DNA from: Allium sativum
Taxonomy: Eukaryota; Streptophyta; Magnoliopsida; Asparagales; Amaryllidaceae
Length of the DNA stretch: 64,000 bases
Direction: 5' to 3'
NCBI GenBank assembly: GCA_030737875.1
Contig: JASFAX010000020.1
Location: 28,720,688 to 28,784,687 of the forward strand
Each line of letters starts with the position of its first letter. Position 1 is the stretch's first letter. Shown in pieces: positions 9,681 to 21,470 of this stretch. The position numbers and the translations under genes are program-made. The notes beneath the pieces are model-generated. The model saw only the letters and a list, made by a program, of their open reading frames with translations. It was not told the origin of the DNA and made no database searches.

Positions 9681-10962
9681 GTTCTAGTATTGAAGAATCT
9701 GATGTAGATTGGGTTATGGAGACAACCGACGAGTCAGACTCGTGGATGACCCCCATCAAAAACTATATACTTCATGGAACACTTCCTGAAAACCCGAAGA
9801 GTCGCAAGAAGTTGCTCCGAAAGTCTCGCTTGTATCTCGTCCAAGATTGTCGCTTATATAGGAGAGGATATTCAACACCTTTGCTACGATGTGTAACAAA
9901 GGAAGAATCCAAAGCAATCCTGGCAGAATTACATGAAGGAGATTGTGGAGGGCATGTAGGAGGACAAACTCTTGCCAAAAAAGTTATCCGATATGGCTAC
10001 TGTTGGCCTGAAGTAAATCTCGACTCTATGATCTTCTCTAAAAAATGTGACCAATGCCAGAAATTCGCAAAAATTCCAAGAGCTCCATCGACTGAGTTGA
10101 CACAAATGTTGAGTCCTTGGCCATTTGTCGTCTGGGGCATAAATTTGATTGGAGTATTACCTACTGCAAAATCCAGCTTTAAGTATGCCGTAGTTGTTGT
10201 GGATTACTTTACTAAATGGGCTGAAGCTGAACCACTGGCAACCATCACATCAAGAAAGGTGATCAATTTAGTTTTGAAGAATATCATATGAAGATTTGGA
10301 ATTCCGCAAAAGATTATCACCGACAATGGCTCGCAATTTGAAAGTGATGAGTTCAGGGACTTTTGCGATAAATATCATATTCAGAAAAGTTTTGCAGTAG
10401 TTGCCCATATGCAGGCCAACGGGCAAGTCGAGGCAGTCAACAAAATTCTGAAATCTACCATTAAGAAGCATCTCGAGAAAGCTAAAGGAATCTGGATTGA
10501 AGAACTGCCACTTGCACTATGGGTTTACCGTACGACTCATAAAACCGCAACAGGGCACACTCCATTCTCATTAGCATTTGGTCGGAAGCAATGATACCTA
10601 TGGAGTTAGAGGTTCCTACTCACCGCAAAATCCACTTTGACCATAAAGAAAACGAAAAGTTGCAACATGTAGCCCTTGATATACTCGAAGAAAAAAGGGC
10701 AGTGACGGAACTTAGAATAGTCGCCCATCAAAGAAGAATTGCCCGGCACTTCAATCAAAAGGTCAGGCATAAAACATTCAATGAGGGAGACTTAGTGTTA
10801 AAAAAGATCATGATCGCAACAGGAGTCTTTGGCCCCAATTGGGAAGGACCATTTGTCATAAACCAAAAGTTCCTCGATGGTACCTTTAAACTCAAGACAA
10901 CAGACGGAGTGGAACTCCCAAGGGCCTGGAACAGTGATCACCTCCGTCGCTATTTCAAATGA
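9681..10962 (+). pseudogene. Element B integrase
   Basis: Inserts the DNA copy in the chromosome. Zinc finger: LHEGDCGGHVGG...CDQC (about 9925-10055). Catalytic core: the first Asp is Asn (WGINLIG, codon AAT 10142-10144); VDYFTKWAEAEP; TGA near 10289; TDNGSQF near 10320; GQVEAVNKIL near 10423 with the Glu present. The C-terminal domain (GDLVLKKI...GPNWEGPFVI...LRRYFK) ends at 10962; a shift near 10590 separates it. Without the first Asp it could not catalyse strand transfer. Confidence 0.92.
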
Positions 10963-11465
10963 CTTTTTAACTCATATTCCTTTGTATTCTTCTATGAATA
11001 TAGTAGATACTTTGTATGAGATTACATGAATACGAATAAAATAGTTCTTTTGATTCCTGTCTAAATTGTACATTTGCATACCTTTGATTATATATTCAAA
11101 GATGCAAAGTTATGATTCTGATTACTGTACATAATGAATCCGCTGGCTCATTGTCCGATGAAAGCCCGGTGTTAGTTCATGGCATATTCTAAAAGGACAA
11201 ATTGCGTACATGGATTCCTAAAGCACTGCCGGTAGAAATACGGGAGTATGATATGTCTCCATAAGATAAAAAGAAGAAAAAAACACCAAGGCCAACCAAC
11301 GGGAAAAACCAAAGGAATAAAATCAAGAAAACTCGCTAAAATTCCACCAAAGGAGCATCATCCGAAAGGATCTACTTAGGGTTATGGTTTTACTACTAAG
11401 ATGTTTTGATCAATTCGAATGTCCAATAAAATCAATACCTACTACGTGGAACTAGGCAGACACAA

Positions 11466-11960
11466 ATTTAACCAAAAACCTCTCCGGGGGTGCTCAGTCA
11501 AATAACTTAAAGTCAGAAAAATCTGACCATGTTATTGCTAAACTGAGTTTTTAACCCAAAACCTCTCCGGGGGTGCTCAGTCAAATAACTTAAAGTCAGG
11601 AAAATCTGACCACGTTATTGCCAAACTGAGTTTTTAACCCAAAACCTCTCCTGGGGTGCTAAGTCAAATAACTTTAAGTCAGAAAAATCTGACCACGTTA
11701 TTGCCAAACTGAGTTTTAACCAAAAACCTCTCCGGGGGTGCTCAGTCAAATAACTTAAAGTTAGAAAAATCTGAGACCACGTTAATGCCAAATTGAGTTT
11801 TTAACCCAAAACCTCTCCGGGGGTGCTCAGTCAAATAACTTAAAGTCAGAAAAATCTGACCACGTTATTGCCCAACTAAGTTTTAAACCCAAGACCTCTC
11901 CGGGGGCACCCAATCTACTGCAAAAGTCAGTAAATATCTGACCAAATAATGTCACAAATT
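11466..11960 (+). repeat. 83-bp tandem array in element B
   Basis: Five good units and one degenerate unit with the block AACCTCTCCGGGGGTGCTCA starting at about 11477, 11560, 11643, 11725, 11810 and 11893 (spacings 83, 83, 82, 85, 83). Most units contain the small hairpin GTCAGAAAAATCTGAC; the degenerate last unit keeps the stem with a different loop (GTCAGTAAATATCTGAC). Confidence 0.9.
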
Positions 11961-12581
11961 GGGTAAAAGACCTCTTCAAGAGGCATCCACTCATTTCTCA
12001 AATATCTAGTACATCCAGATGCAAAGGATGGAGAATTCCAAATAATACATGCAAAGTTAATATGAAGAATAAAAAGCTCCGAATGTCACAGTGCAATGAC
12101 AGACGCTTTTTAAATTCTGATTACAACCTAGAGCATCCAATCCTCAAGTCCATTTTCAATATATCAGGGTTGAAACAATCCATTGGTACGGGGGCATATC
12201 ATATCACAAAGCCGAAAATGACTGGGATTCATATCTTTGTCAAAGATTCGAGGTAAGCAGCCATGAATAGATCGGATTCCTGGAATGAACCAGTGGAGAG
12301 AAATGAGATTGGAGAGTTTTCTTCAAGAGGACACCGCCATTAAAATGAATTATTCAGGATTGAGAGAAATGAGGAATATCAAAGGGTTAAGGTGAAGTAA
12401 TATAGCCAGACCGACCAACCCATCCCATTATTGATTGGACCGAATTAACCTGAAGAGAAAAAAACCGACCCATGTGAATTACGTTTAAAACCGAGCCCTA
12501 GTTAAATTTGATCAATAAAACCCATCAGGGTATCGTATAATATTTCGAAGTCCATAATTTTTCATAAAAAATATTATGAAA

Positions 12582-12596
12582 CTCCTGGGGGCAAAA
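12582..12596 (+). other. Element B polypurine tract
   Basis: CTCCTGGGGGCAAAA directly precedes the 3' LTR TGTTATCC. It has the form expected of the plus-strand primer. C has GAGGGAGCAAAA before 31645 and D has GAGGGGACAAAA before 36781. Confidence 0.75.
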
Positions 12597-13734
12597 TGTT
12601 ATCCACTAAAATCTATATGTATAATTGATGGGTTATTGACAAATTTATAGGGGTCGGTTCTGTAACACTTAAGAAGGGGTCGGTTCTATAACATTTAAGG
12701 AGGGGTTGTGTAATGACCCGTATTCTACACATCATGGGATCGTAGAATATTTATTTCTTTCCCATGTGAAGTTGTATGGTCATGTAACTTTGGGAAACAT
12801 CTACTAGAGTCATTTCCCATGTTCATGATTTTTGTTGATTTTTAAATGACCATTTTGCCCCTAGTTGGTACCGTTTTGGCCATAACTTTTGACTAGAAGG
12901 AAGTTTGACCTGAAACCACTTCCATTTGATTCGTTTGATGGTTTACCTTTCCGTAGAGTGGTCATAATAGCCAAACGGACTTGCCGTTTGGGAGATATGG
13001 CTGAAACAAGGTTTGGAGTGTGAAAAACTGCTTAACCGGGCCAAATCGGGTAATTAGTGAGTAGGCCCATAACCCATTTCGGGATTAGGGTTATGGGAGG
13101 GCTGAAATGAGATGGAGAATCATTCCATTTCAGTTTTCTAGCCTCCACTTATCACCAAGGATCCCTAAAAATGGCCTCTAACCTCTAAATCACCTCCAAA
13201 TCATCTTTTGGTCAAGGATTAAGCTTAGCAACCCCTAATCAAGGAAGATCTTCACCAAATCAACATAGGAGCTGCTGTTGGCATTGAGATTCACATCAAA
13301 TCAGAGAATTATTTCAGATCTTAGTTTATTTTGTGGCTAAGGTGAGTGATTTGCATAGTTTTACACTAATTATGGCTAATTAGGGGTGATTAGTGCTAAT
13401 TAGCGAATTTAAGCATGATAAAATTCGGGAAAAATGTTCATAAATTCCTTAATGATGTTTTAGACCTCTGATATGAATTTGGGTTAATTTGGTTAAGTTT
13501 TGCTAATCCTATCATTAGTTTCATCTAAACATGCTTAAGGGGAAATATGGGATTTTGGGTATGTTTGATCCATTTTAACCTATGATATTGATATGAATGA
13601 TGTTTGTGGTTGATTATGCATGTTGCTATGACTGTATGAAATGCTTTGTGATTCATATCAATAGTTAGAATGGTCGAAAACGTCGTCGAACGGCGTAAAC
13701 ACTTGTTGGAACAGTTTCAGAAAACAGTGCAGGG

Positions 13735-14180
13735 TTCGGATCGGATAAGGGGGCTCGGATCTGATATGTAGAACTGAGCAAAGAATCCGATCGGATCGGA
13801 ACCCAACACTTGGGAAAAGTGGAAAAAAGGAAGGCCACGCTAGCTGAACTGGGATCGGATCGGATAGAGGAAGACGGATCGGATCGAGGAGGACGGATCG
13901 GATCGGAAGCACGAAGACGAATCAAAGCAGGAACACGGAAGCGGATCGGATAAGGGCATATGGAGGGAGCATGAAGACGGATCGAAAACGCGAACCGGAA
14001 GGACACCCGACCCGACCCGAAGGGAAGCACCCGACCTGACCCGAAGAGAAGCATCTGACTTGAACACAAAGGAGTACCCGACCCGAACCGCACCAGAAGG
14101 AGACCCGACCCGAACGGATGAAGGACACTGACCCGAACCGATAACTTGAGGAGGAACCCGACCCGACCCAGTATTGACCA
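13735..14180. repeat. GATCGGAT / CCCGACCCGA-rich low-complexity tract
   Basis: About 440 bp dominated by GGATCGGATCGGA-like and then ACCCGACCCGA-like short repeats. It generates several overlapping long but meaningless reverse-strand frames rich in R, S, P and F. The same GATCGGA motif recurs at 16890-16970, 30410-30660, 31700-31950, 35590-35860, 36860-36970, 55440-55620 and 56640-56850. Confidence 0.75.
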
Positions 14181-14344
14181 ATAACCCGAGATGCAAAGGT
14201 AGTCCAATAAGGGAAGTTAGAACTCAGGATCCCGGAACTAGTTGGGAACCAAGGAGTTCACTTCATGGTTGGACTTTGCTGCGGGACGTGTGCTAAGGAG
14301 TTTCGACGTTCATAACTTCGATTCACCACTAAAAAGGAATGATG

Positions 14345-14665
14345 GGCTACTTATCAGTGCAGTAGGGTCATTATGACCTGAGGGGCAAAGTGATGGTAGC
14401 AAGACTACGTTATCAGTGCAGTAGGGTCATTATGACCCGAGGGGCAAGGTGATGCGTAGTAAGACTATGAGCCAGTGCAGTGGGGTTCTTGTGACTCCAT
14501 GGGGGCAAAGTGGACATAGTAAGGATTGATAAGGCTATGAGCCAGTGCAGTGGGGTTCTTGTGACTCCATGGGGCAAAGTGGACATAGCAAAGGATTTGT
14601 GGCTACGTTATCAGTGCAGTGAAGTCATTTATGACTTCATGGGGGCAAAGTGATCGTAGAAAGGA
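14345..14665 (+). repeat. Tandem array of 59-70 bp units in the solo LTR
   Basis: Five units with CAGTGCAG at 14355, 14414, 14473, 14543 and 14612. Each has a small palindrome followed by a GGGGCAAAGTG-like block. Units 1 and 2 have GGGTCATTATGACC(C/T); the last has GAAGTCATTTATGACTTC, a different stem with pairing kept. Confidence 0.85.
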
Positions 14666-16643
14666 ATGTTGGGTGATCGAAGTGGTGAATATCGTATGCT
14701 TTAAGCACTGAGTGAGAGATGTGAGGATGGATGCTATGCTTGATTGTTTGCCATCATTATGACAAGCACACCTCCCCCACCTCCGTATCTTTACACTGTT
14801 TGATATGATACCTTAGAGTGTTGTACAGTATGTAGTGCTAACTCTTTGGTTGCAGGTCCAGGTTCAGGTATGTTTTAGTCTACCTGTTATTGTTCACTTT
14901 AGATGCTTATAGCTCATACCAGGCTTTATGTCTGACCCAGAGTTTTATGTCTCCTCTTATTACTCTGGGTGCTCACACGAGCAGACTAGAGACAGGTTAG
15001 CTGGTGATGTGCAAGTAGCTGATTCGAAGGCGGGCAGGAGGCTTCCACGTATTATATATATACACACACATTCTCCCTGTGTCGTTGGTGGTCTCTACTT
15101 GAGCATTAGTAGTGTACCTCATTTATCTTACTTTTTCTTTGAGACAGTTTGAAAGTTGTAATAAGCTGTATTCTGAATTTCCGCTGCTATGATGTTTAGT
15201 TCTAATTTTCAGCTTATGCACTGTCTCTCCTGTTTTTTGTCAAGTATGTTGTTATTATATTTTATACTATGCGCTGTGAGACATTCTACAGGTTCTTTGT
15301 ATGTTCATTTCCTTCTTCCTTTTCCTTCTGACGACCCATTCCGTGCTAACTGGACATGTGTACAGCGCACTTTTGGAGTATATGTCGGTTGGTGCGGGGC
15401 GGGCCGTCACAGGTTGGTCTCATAAGAGCTCCTAGTCTATCAGAATCCTTCAGACCATTTTGCAAGAAGGGTCAGTCAGAATGGACAATATCTCTGGTCG
15501 TCCTTTTCCTCACAAAACTCCTGGTCTCTTTTTCTTCCAAGAAAAGTGATCGGTTCCTTTCTTGCTATCACCCTCGTTTGGTCCGCCATTCATGGAGTCC
15601 TGATCGTTCTGCTTTGGATCAAAGCCTTCGGGTTGCTCCAACCTATCATAGCTGGCTGATCTTATCTCCATGCTAGCCTGGTCGCTCCAACCTATCATAG
15701 ATGGTCGATCTTATCTCCATGCTAGCCTGGTTGCTCCAACCTATCATAGCTGGTCGATCTCACCTCCATGCTAGCCTGGTCGCCCCAACCAGCTTCTAAG
15801 CCTTAGGGTCGGTCCGCCCTACGTCAAAGACCCCTGGTCGGTCTGCTCCGCACCAAAGCCTCCAGGTCGTTAAAATAGGTTTTGCATCGATCAAAGCTGA
15901 TCTGGTTGGTACAAAAGCATGAACGCTGGTAACAAAAAGCAGTTGCATTTCCGTAAATACTCAAAATACCGACCTATAACCTGAAAGTCATATTTCAGCC
16001 ATTTCATCACCTATAAATAGGGGATCACTTCCATCATTTGGGGGGGGGGGACTTTTCTGGGAGGAGGACGAAGTGCTGTCGGATCATTCCCTCATTCCTT
16101 CCCAATCATATAAACACAATTCCTAAGTGAATTCATAAAAGATCAATGAAGTATGTAACTATGGCTTCTATGAATGGTTTGTGAAAGAGTATAAGATCGA
16201 AGATTCATTGTAAAAGCTTGATAATAAAGAGATCTCCTCGCTGTTCGAGACATTTTCTCCACCATATTCTGTAATTTGAAGTGAAGAATGTGTGTGAGGG
16301 AGAGCTTGGTTGAATGTATAAGTGACTATACCTTGTAAACAGCTTGTGGATAATAAAATTCTCTCTTCAGAGTGGACGTAGTCCCTAATAAGGGTCGAAC
16401 CACTATAAATTCTTGTCTTCTTTTTATATTTCGATGTTTTCAGATCTTAGATATGGTTTCACACAATTGTAAAGGTATTCTTACACCTTGCCTCTGAAAA
16501 GGTGACGTTCTTTCTAAGCATCTCGCCTCCGATTAGGTGACGTGTCAAGCAATACTTCTGTTGTTTTGCCAAATTTTTGGTTTAACACCTTCTCCCTGAT
16601 ATCTTTCAGTATTTGTTGACTAACCGTTGAAGAATCAAGTATT

Positions 16644-18847
16644 ATGGCTAAGACCAAAGGAAAGGAAGTGCAAGGTGCAAGGTGCAAGGGGAAATAAGGC
16701 CAGAGAAAACCAGCAAACTATTGTGTTAACAAGGTCACGCGCTCAAAACTCTGGAGCAGATCACTCCAACCAGAAGGATCCAAACCTGATCAGAGGTGTC
16801 GATCCGAACCGAGAGGAAACAAATCAGATCGTGTTAACACCGGTCCAAACCGATGATGTTGGGGGATCTCACTCTCTCCATCCGAACCGCACTGACCAGG
16901 CTGCTGTGGACCGATCCGATCCGAACCGCACTAACCAGGCTGCTGTGGACCGATCCGATCTGAACCGGAGTGAGGCTGGAACTTCTACTCGAGCTCCCTC
17001 GAACGCTCTGATTCCAGCCACGATGACTAATGTTCAGCCTGATTCATCTGCACCCATTACTCAGGGAGATTTTTCTCGATTTCTTGACATGCTTAATTGC
17101 ACTAGAGAAGCATTGGAAGCCCAAAGACATGACAACCTTTGCATGCAGGAAAATATGATCACCATGGGTAGAGAATTACAAGAGCTCCGGAGGCAGAGAA
17201 CTCCTTCCCCACCGCACCGTATTCCTACAGATGATTCGTCTTCTTCGGAGGAGGAACCTCCTGGTGAGAGAAGGCTGCTTGAAAGACCTCAAAACCTAGA
17301 TCAATTGACTTTCGGATCTTTAGGATCCCGGGAAGATGTTTCTCATGTATTGGGCCTTGATGACCCGAGTCTGCAACAGCCTATGTTACTACCTATGCGT
17401 GGATCCCACGTCTTACCTAGGGATCCTAATATTACTAACCCCACGCAGCAACAACTTCTCCAACCTCTGCCTCCAGAGGTCGATCGGGACCGCAGAGAGC
17501 AACGCAGAGCGGCTGCTGCCAGAAATAGAAGGTTATCTCCTGATCAGGAACCCAGGTATAATCCAAACATCTGATCTAGAGAGCCAGTGCAGACATTAAC
17601 CAACACCGATGTATGGGCAATGGTGCGCCAGATTATGTCTGAAAGCTAGCGGTATACTAATGAAGATTGTGGCATAGAGCGAAGTCATACCCCTTTCACA
17701 GATGACATCCTGAATTTCCAGTTCCCCCGACGATTCAACTTGCCTCAGATGGATCGATATTCAGGAAGAACAGACCCAGGGCAGCATCTGATGAGTTATG
17801 CATGGTTCATGAACGCGGCAGCATATCGAAATGCCGTAAAATGCAAAGCTTTTCCCATTTATCTTGAAGATGTAGCGTTAATGTGGTTCACTCGACTTCC
17901 TCCTCGGTCGGTGTCAAAATTCACAGAAATGAGTGAGCGTTTCATTAATTATTCCGACTCCATACCCAAATGTCCAAGACCGTCATAGAATTGTCACGAA
18001 TTAAGCAGGGCCCAGGAGAATCTTTGAAGTCATATTTGGATCGCTTTAACCTGGCCGTCACCGAAGTCACTGATCCCCATGAGCCCGCTATCCTGATGGC
18101 CTTGATAGAAGGGGTAGATCCCGACACAGAGTTCGGGGATTACCTGGCTGGGAAATCACCTCCTACAAGAGAATTATTCTATGAAAAGGTTAATGTCCAT
18201 TTAAGGCGAGAAGAAGATAAGGAAAATCGGAAGAGAAAGCCCGAAGGGGCCTCGAAGGAAGGTGTCCAAAGCAATGTCGCCATGAAACAGTCTGGTGACA
18301 GTTCAGGAAAAGTGGAAGTAAATGATGGCAACCAGAGTGGTGGTAATAGCAACCGAAATGGGAACTGTAATAGAAGGAACAGAAACCGTGGGAATAGCTC
18401 TAATAAAAGACCCATATTCCAGAGTTTTGAAAACTACATGCCGTTAAATGATACGTTGGAGAACATTTTCTAGACCCATACAGCATATTGCAGTACAAAA
18501 AACCACCACCCAGAGATTCTACTGAGAAGGAGATTGAAACGGGAAAGTTTTGCTTGTTTCGTGGTACACACGGTCATTCCACTAATGAGTGTCGTCATTT
18601 GAGGGATATCATCGAAAAATTGCTGCAAGAAGGGAAGTTGGATGAGTACAAAGCCGCCCCAAGGGACAGGGGGCAAGGGGGACAAGCCCCGAATCAAGAA
18701 CAACCTGCTTCAAAACCGACGGCTCAGCAAAAAGGTAAGAGCATCGTCATTAACTCCATTATAGGCGGGCCTCACTTAGTTGGTCATAGTTTTAAAGCAT
18801 TGGACCAGTACGTCAATGCCGCCAAGCATTATGATGTAGGAGAATGA
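16644..18847 (+). pseudogene. Element C gag
   Basis: Structural polyprotein of C. ATG 16644 (MAKTKGKEVQ) is the likely start; a triplicated 7-bp GGTGCAA just after it shifts the frame, and the body continues open to 17574. The N-terminal third is polar, with two near-identical repeats near 16890-16960 (NRT-QAAVDRSDP). The capsid signature YLEDVALMWFTRLPPRSV is near 17860-17915, with a frameshift near 17970. GPGESLKSYLDRFNLAV and the ILMALIEGV motif follow, then a basic/Asn-rich region, a TAG near 18472 with a frame change, and the knuckle-like CLFRGTHGHSTNECRHL near 18550-18600. It ends at 18845-18847. At least four lesions. Confidence 0.88.
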
Positions 18848-19444
18848 AGCAGCCTTGAAGACGTCACTCCAATAAAACAGCAAAAAACGATGTCCGATGA
18901 TGTTGTGTTCCGTAATAGAGACGAGTTTAGAGTTAAATCCCCAACTGACGATCCTCTAGTGATAACCACGACAATTGGCCCCGCTATGGTCCATAAGGAG
19001 CTTGTGGACAATGGAAGCTCGGTCAATATCCTCTTCAAGAAAGCCTTCGAACAAATGAGGCTCGAAGCAAAAGACTTAAAGCCATGTCAAGGATGGATAC
19101 ATGGTTTTAACGGAGTGTCCACAACTCCAATGGGTTTTGTGGAATTACCAGTCACACTGGGGCAGGGGGATCGCCAGAGAGTAAGGATCCGTCCGTTTGT
19201 AGTTTTGGATTTGGAGTCGCCTTATAACGCCTTCCTAGATCGGCCAGCCCTTGCCGAATTTAAGGCATGTATTGCGCCTTGGTGTTTGCTGCTAAAATTC
19301 CCGACTGACTCGGGAGTTGGGACGATGAGAGGCGACCAAGCTACGGGACGAGCTTGTTATGTGGAAGAGTTAAAGATGCTAATGAAGGGGCTGAATATAG
19401 ATGCAAAAGACGATTCCTCCTCTCCAAAGGGGACCTCAACATAG
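18848..19444 (+). pseudogene. Element C aspartic protease
   Basis: Open from 18890 to TAG 19442-19444. DDVVFRNRDEFRV leads to the active-site motif LVDNGSSVNILF (Asp codon 19006-19008), IHGFNGVSTTPMGF and YNAFLDRPALAEF. It aligns with the element B protease over its full length. The terminating TAG is followed by CAACTT and lies at the position homologous to B's TAG at 7648. Confidence 0.88.
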
Positions 19445-20935
19445 CAACTTAGGGGTCCTGCCCCAGGAGAGTCGCCCTCAGATGTGCTTGAGGATATAGA
19501 TCCCAGAGAGGATAGAGAACCTAGGACATGAAGGCAACTCCCAATGAAATAACAATTGACATACCTATTGATGAGACTGATCCAACAAAAGTACTAAAGA
19601 TCGGCTCGCAACTAGATCTAGTTAGAGCAAGAGAATTGGCTGATTTCTTGAAGGCAAATCTTGATGTGTTTTCCTGGACTCACACTGACATGTGCGAGAT
19701 TTCGCCTACCGTCATGAGCCACTCCTTGTGTATCAATCCAAAGCACCCACCACTCAAGCAGAAGAGATGGATGTTAGGCCCAGAGCGGTCAGTAGCTTTG
19801 AAAGAAGAAGTAGAAAAATTAAAAGATAATGGATTCATTAAGGATTCAAAATATCACGACTGGATATCGAATCCTGTCCTGGTGAAAAAGTCAAATGGGA
19901 AGTGGAGAACGTGCATCGACTTTTCTGATTTGAACAAGGCTTGCCCGAAGGATAGCTTTCCTCTTCCCAAAATTGATTAACTAGTAGATTCAACTGCCAG
20001 GCATGAATTCTTATCCTTTATGGACGCCTATTTTGGGTACAATCAAATTCCCATGCACGTACCAGATCAAGAGCATACACGCTTTATCACAGACTTGGGA
20101 TTGTATTGTTACGTGGTAATGCAATTTGGACTGAAAAATGCGGGAGCCACGTATCAGCGCCTAGTCAACCACATGTTTTACAATCAAATCGGGAAAACCA
20201 TGGAAGTGTATGTGGATGATATGCTCGTGAAGTCCAAGCAATCTCCCGATCATACGAAGGACTTGGCAGAAATGTTCGGCATACTACGAAAGTACAGGAT
20301 GAAGTTGAACCCTTTGAAATGTTCTTTTGGTGTGGCATCAGGCAAGTTCCTCGGCTTTATCGTGAGTTCCATAGGAATTGAAATCAATCCGGACCAAATA
20401 GCAGCAATCAGGAACATAGAGGAGCCACGAAAGATTAAGGATGTTCAAAGCCTAGCTGGCAAGGTTGCAGCATTAGGCAGGTTCATCTCCAAGGCAACAG
20501 ACAAGTGCATACCTTTCTTCGATCTTATAAAACGTGCAAAGCAAAATTTTGAGTGGACTCCCGACTGTGTAGAGGCGTTCTAGAATTTTTTAGACTTTTT
20601 AGAAAAGCCTCCAATATTATCAAAGCCTGTGGAACACGAGGATTTGTTTGTTTACTTGGCAGTATCATCTCACGCCGTCAGCACAAAATTAGTACGTGAA
20701 GAGGATAAAGTCCAAAAACCTGTGTACTACGTAAGTAAAAAACTAGCTGCTTCAGAACGCAACTATCCGAAGATAGAGAAGCTTTCTTATAGCCTCCTGA
20801 TTGCCTCCCGTAAACTCTGCCATTACTTCCAGGCACACCCGATAATCGTATATACTGATCAACGTTTGAGACAAGTGCTGCAGAAACCCGTAGCATCGGG
20901 GCGATTACTCAAATGGAATATCGAGCTGAGCTAGT
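19445..20935 (+). pseudogene. Element C reverse transcriptase and first RNase H
   Basis: A linker with a 1-nt shift leads to RT, open from 19528: LKQKRWMLGPERSVALKEEV, SNPVLVKKSNGKWRTCID, DLNKACPKDSFPLPKID, TAA 19978-19980 (CAA expected), MDAYFGYNQIPMHVPD, FGLKNAGATYQRLVN, catalytic YVDD at 20209-20220 and LKCSFGVASGKFLGFIV. TAG follows near 20581. The RNase H region is VYYVSKKLAASERNYPKIE...ASGRLLKWNIELS with TAG at about 20932 (CAG in E). Apart from single-base stops the domain is well preserved. Confidence 0.93.
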
Positions 20936-21470
20936 TTGATTTGAACTTTCAGCCACGAAGATCAATAAGGGAGCAGGCCTTGGCTGACTTCATAGCTCAA
21001 ACTACAATTCCGGAAGAAGAAACGGTGGGTGACAAGATAGTTACTTTGGATAAAGAGTTGGAGCTCAGTCCGTGGAGATTGTATACGGATGAAGCCAAGA
21101 TCGATAGAAAGTCCGGCTCCGGAGTTGTTTTAATAACTCCTGAAGGACGATCTATTTATTATGCATTACGATTGGAATTTACTGCTATTAATAATGATTC
21201 TGAGTATGAAGCCCTGATTGCCGGGCTGAAACTCGACAAAGATTTGGGAGTGAAGACACTAGACATATATTGCAATTCCAAAATAGTTGTATGTCAAGTT
21301 CGGGAAGAATTTGCTGCTAAAGGACCTCGACTTAGTGCTTATCTTAAAAAGGTAAAGGAGTTATTGGAAGGCTTGGAGCATTATAGCATAGTACACATTC
21401 CAAGAACGGAAAATCAGAAAGCAGATCGACTGGCGAAACTACCAAGTTCTGATAACCCTAAAGACACTGA
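20936..21470 (+). pseudogene. Element C second (archaeal-type) RNase H
   Basis: FQPRRSIREQALADFIA precedes the domain. LYTDEAK replaces LYTDGAK of E; INNDSEYEALIAGLKL is kept; CNSKIVV replaces YDSKIVV of E, so a catalytic Asp is Asn. The tail is HIPRTENQKADRLAKL. It is continuous in frame with the integrase (open 20941-22239), the longest open pol stretch in the window. Confidence 0.88.

Larger units (their letters stand above)
10963..12596 (+). other. Element B 3' untranslated region
   Basis: 1.6 kb between pol and the polypurine tract with no supported gene. It holds the 83-bp array (11466-11960). In C, D and E this position carries an antisense gene; here I see no trace of it on either strand. 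Confidence 0.7.
12709..15411 (+). mobile_element. Solo LTR, chromovirus type, 2703 bp
   Basis: Starts TGTAATGACCCG, ends GGGCCGTCACA (imperfect inverted ends), flanked by GGTTG at 12704-12708 and 15412-15416, and has no coding domain. Removing it restores the element B LTR. Layout and the block TATGTCTGACCC near 14925 resemble the chromovirus LTR at 47389-53257, which has TATGTCTGACCC near 52848 in the same orientation, so I read it on the + strand. It contains a GATCGG-rich tract and a 59-70 bp tandem array. Confidence 0.85.
3791..16587 (+). mobile_element. Element B: Tat-lineage retrotransposon, second family
   Basis: Complete structure with two LTRs (3791-5068 and 12597-16587, the latter containing a solo LTR), primer site, gag, protease, RT, dual RNase H, integrase, a tandem-repeat 3' region and a polypurine tract. 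Flanked by CCTTC at 3786-3790 and 16588-16592. Without the solo LTR it is about 10.1 kb. It has no antisense gene, unlike C, D, E and F. LTR copies differ at about 3-5 positions per 100 in the stretches compared by eye, so it is younger than its host element C. Confidence 0.92.
12597..16587 (+). repeat. Element B 3' LTR, interrupted by a solo LTR
   Basis: Left piece 12597-12708, right piece 15412-16587, together 1283 bp after removing the insertion and one copy of its GGTTG duplication. It starts TGTTATCCACTAAAATC and ends GGTTTAACA. TATA box 16011-16020; hairpin 16372-16403. CCTTC follows at 16588-16592. Confidence 0.92.

Noticed and set aside
5226..10962. Element B as an intact, active retrotransposon
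   Set aside because: LTRs are similar and structure complete, but gag, RNase H and integrase carry stops and frameshifts and the first integrase Asp is lost.
11466..11960. Regular repeat array that could look like a CRISPR
   Set aside because: Units are contiguous 83-bp tandem copies with no unique spacers, inside a plant retrotransposon.
13658..14207. Overlapping long reverse-strand reading frames (up to 180 codons)
   Set aside because: They come from GATCGGAT/CCCGACCCGA simple repeats, which are open in several frames at once; composition is R/S/P/F-rich and no domain is seen.
15189..15676. Short + strand frames at the solo LTR / element B LTR junction
   Set aside because: They run across the GGTTG insertion boundary and over the 49-bp LTR repeats, so they cannot be genes.
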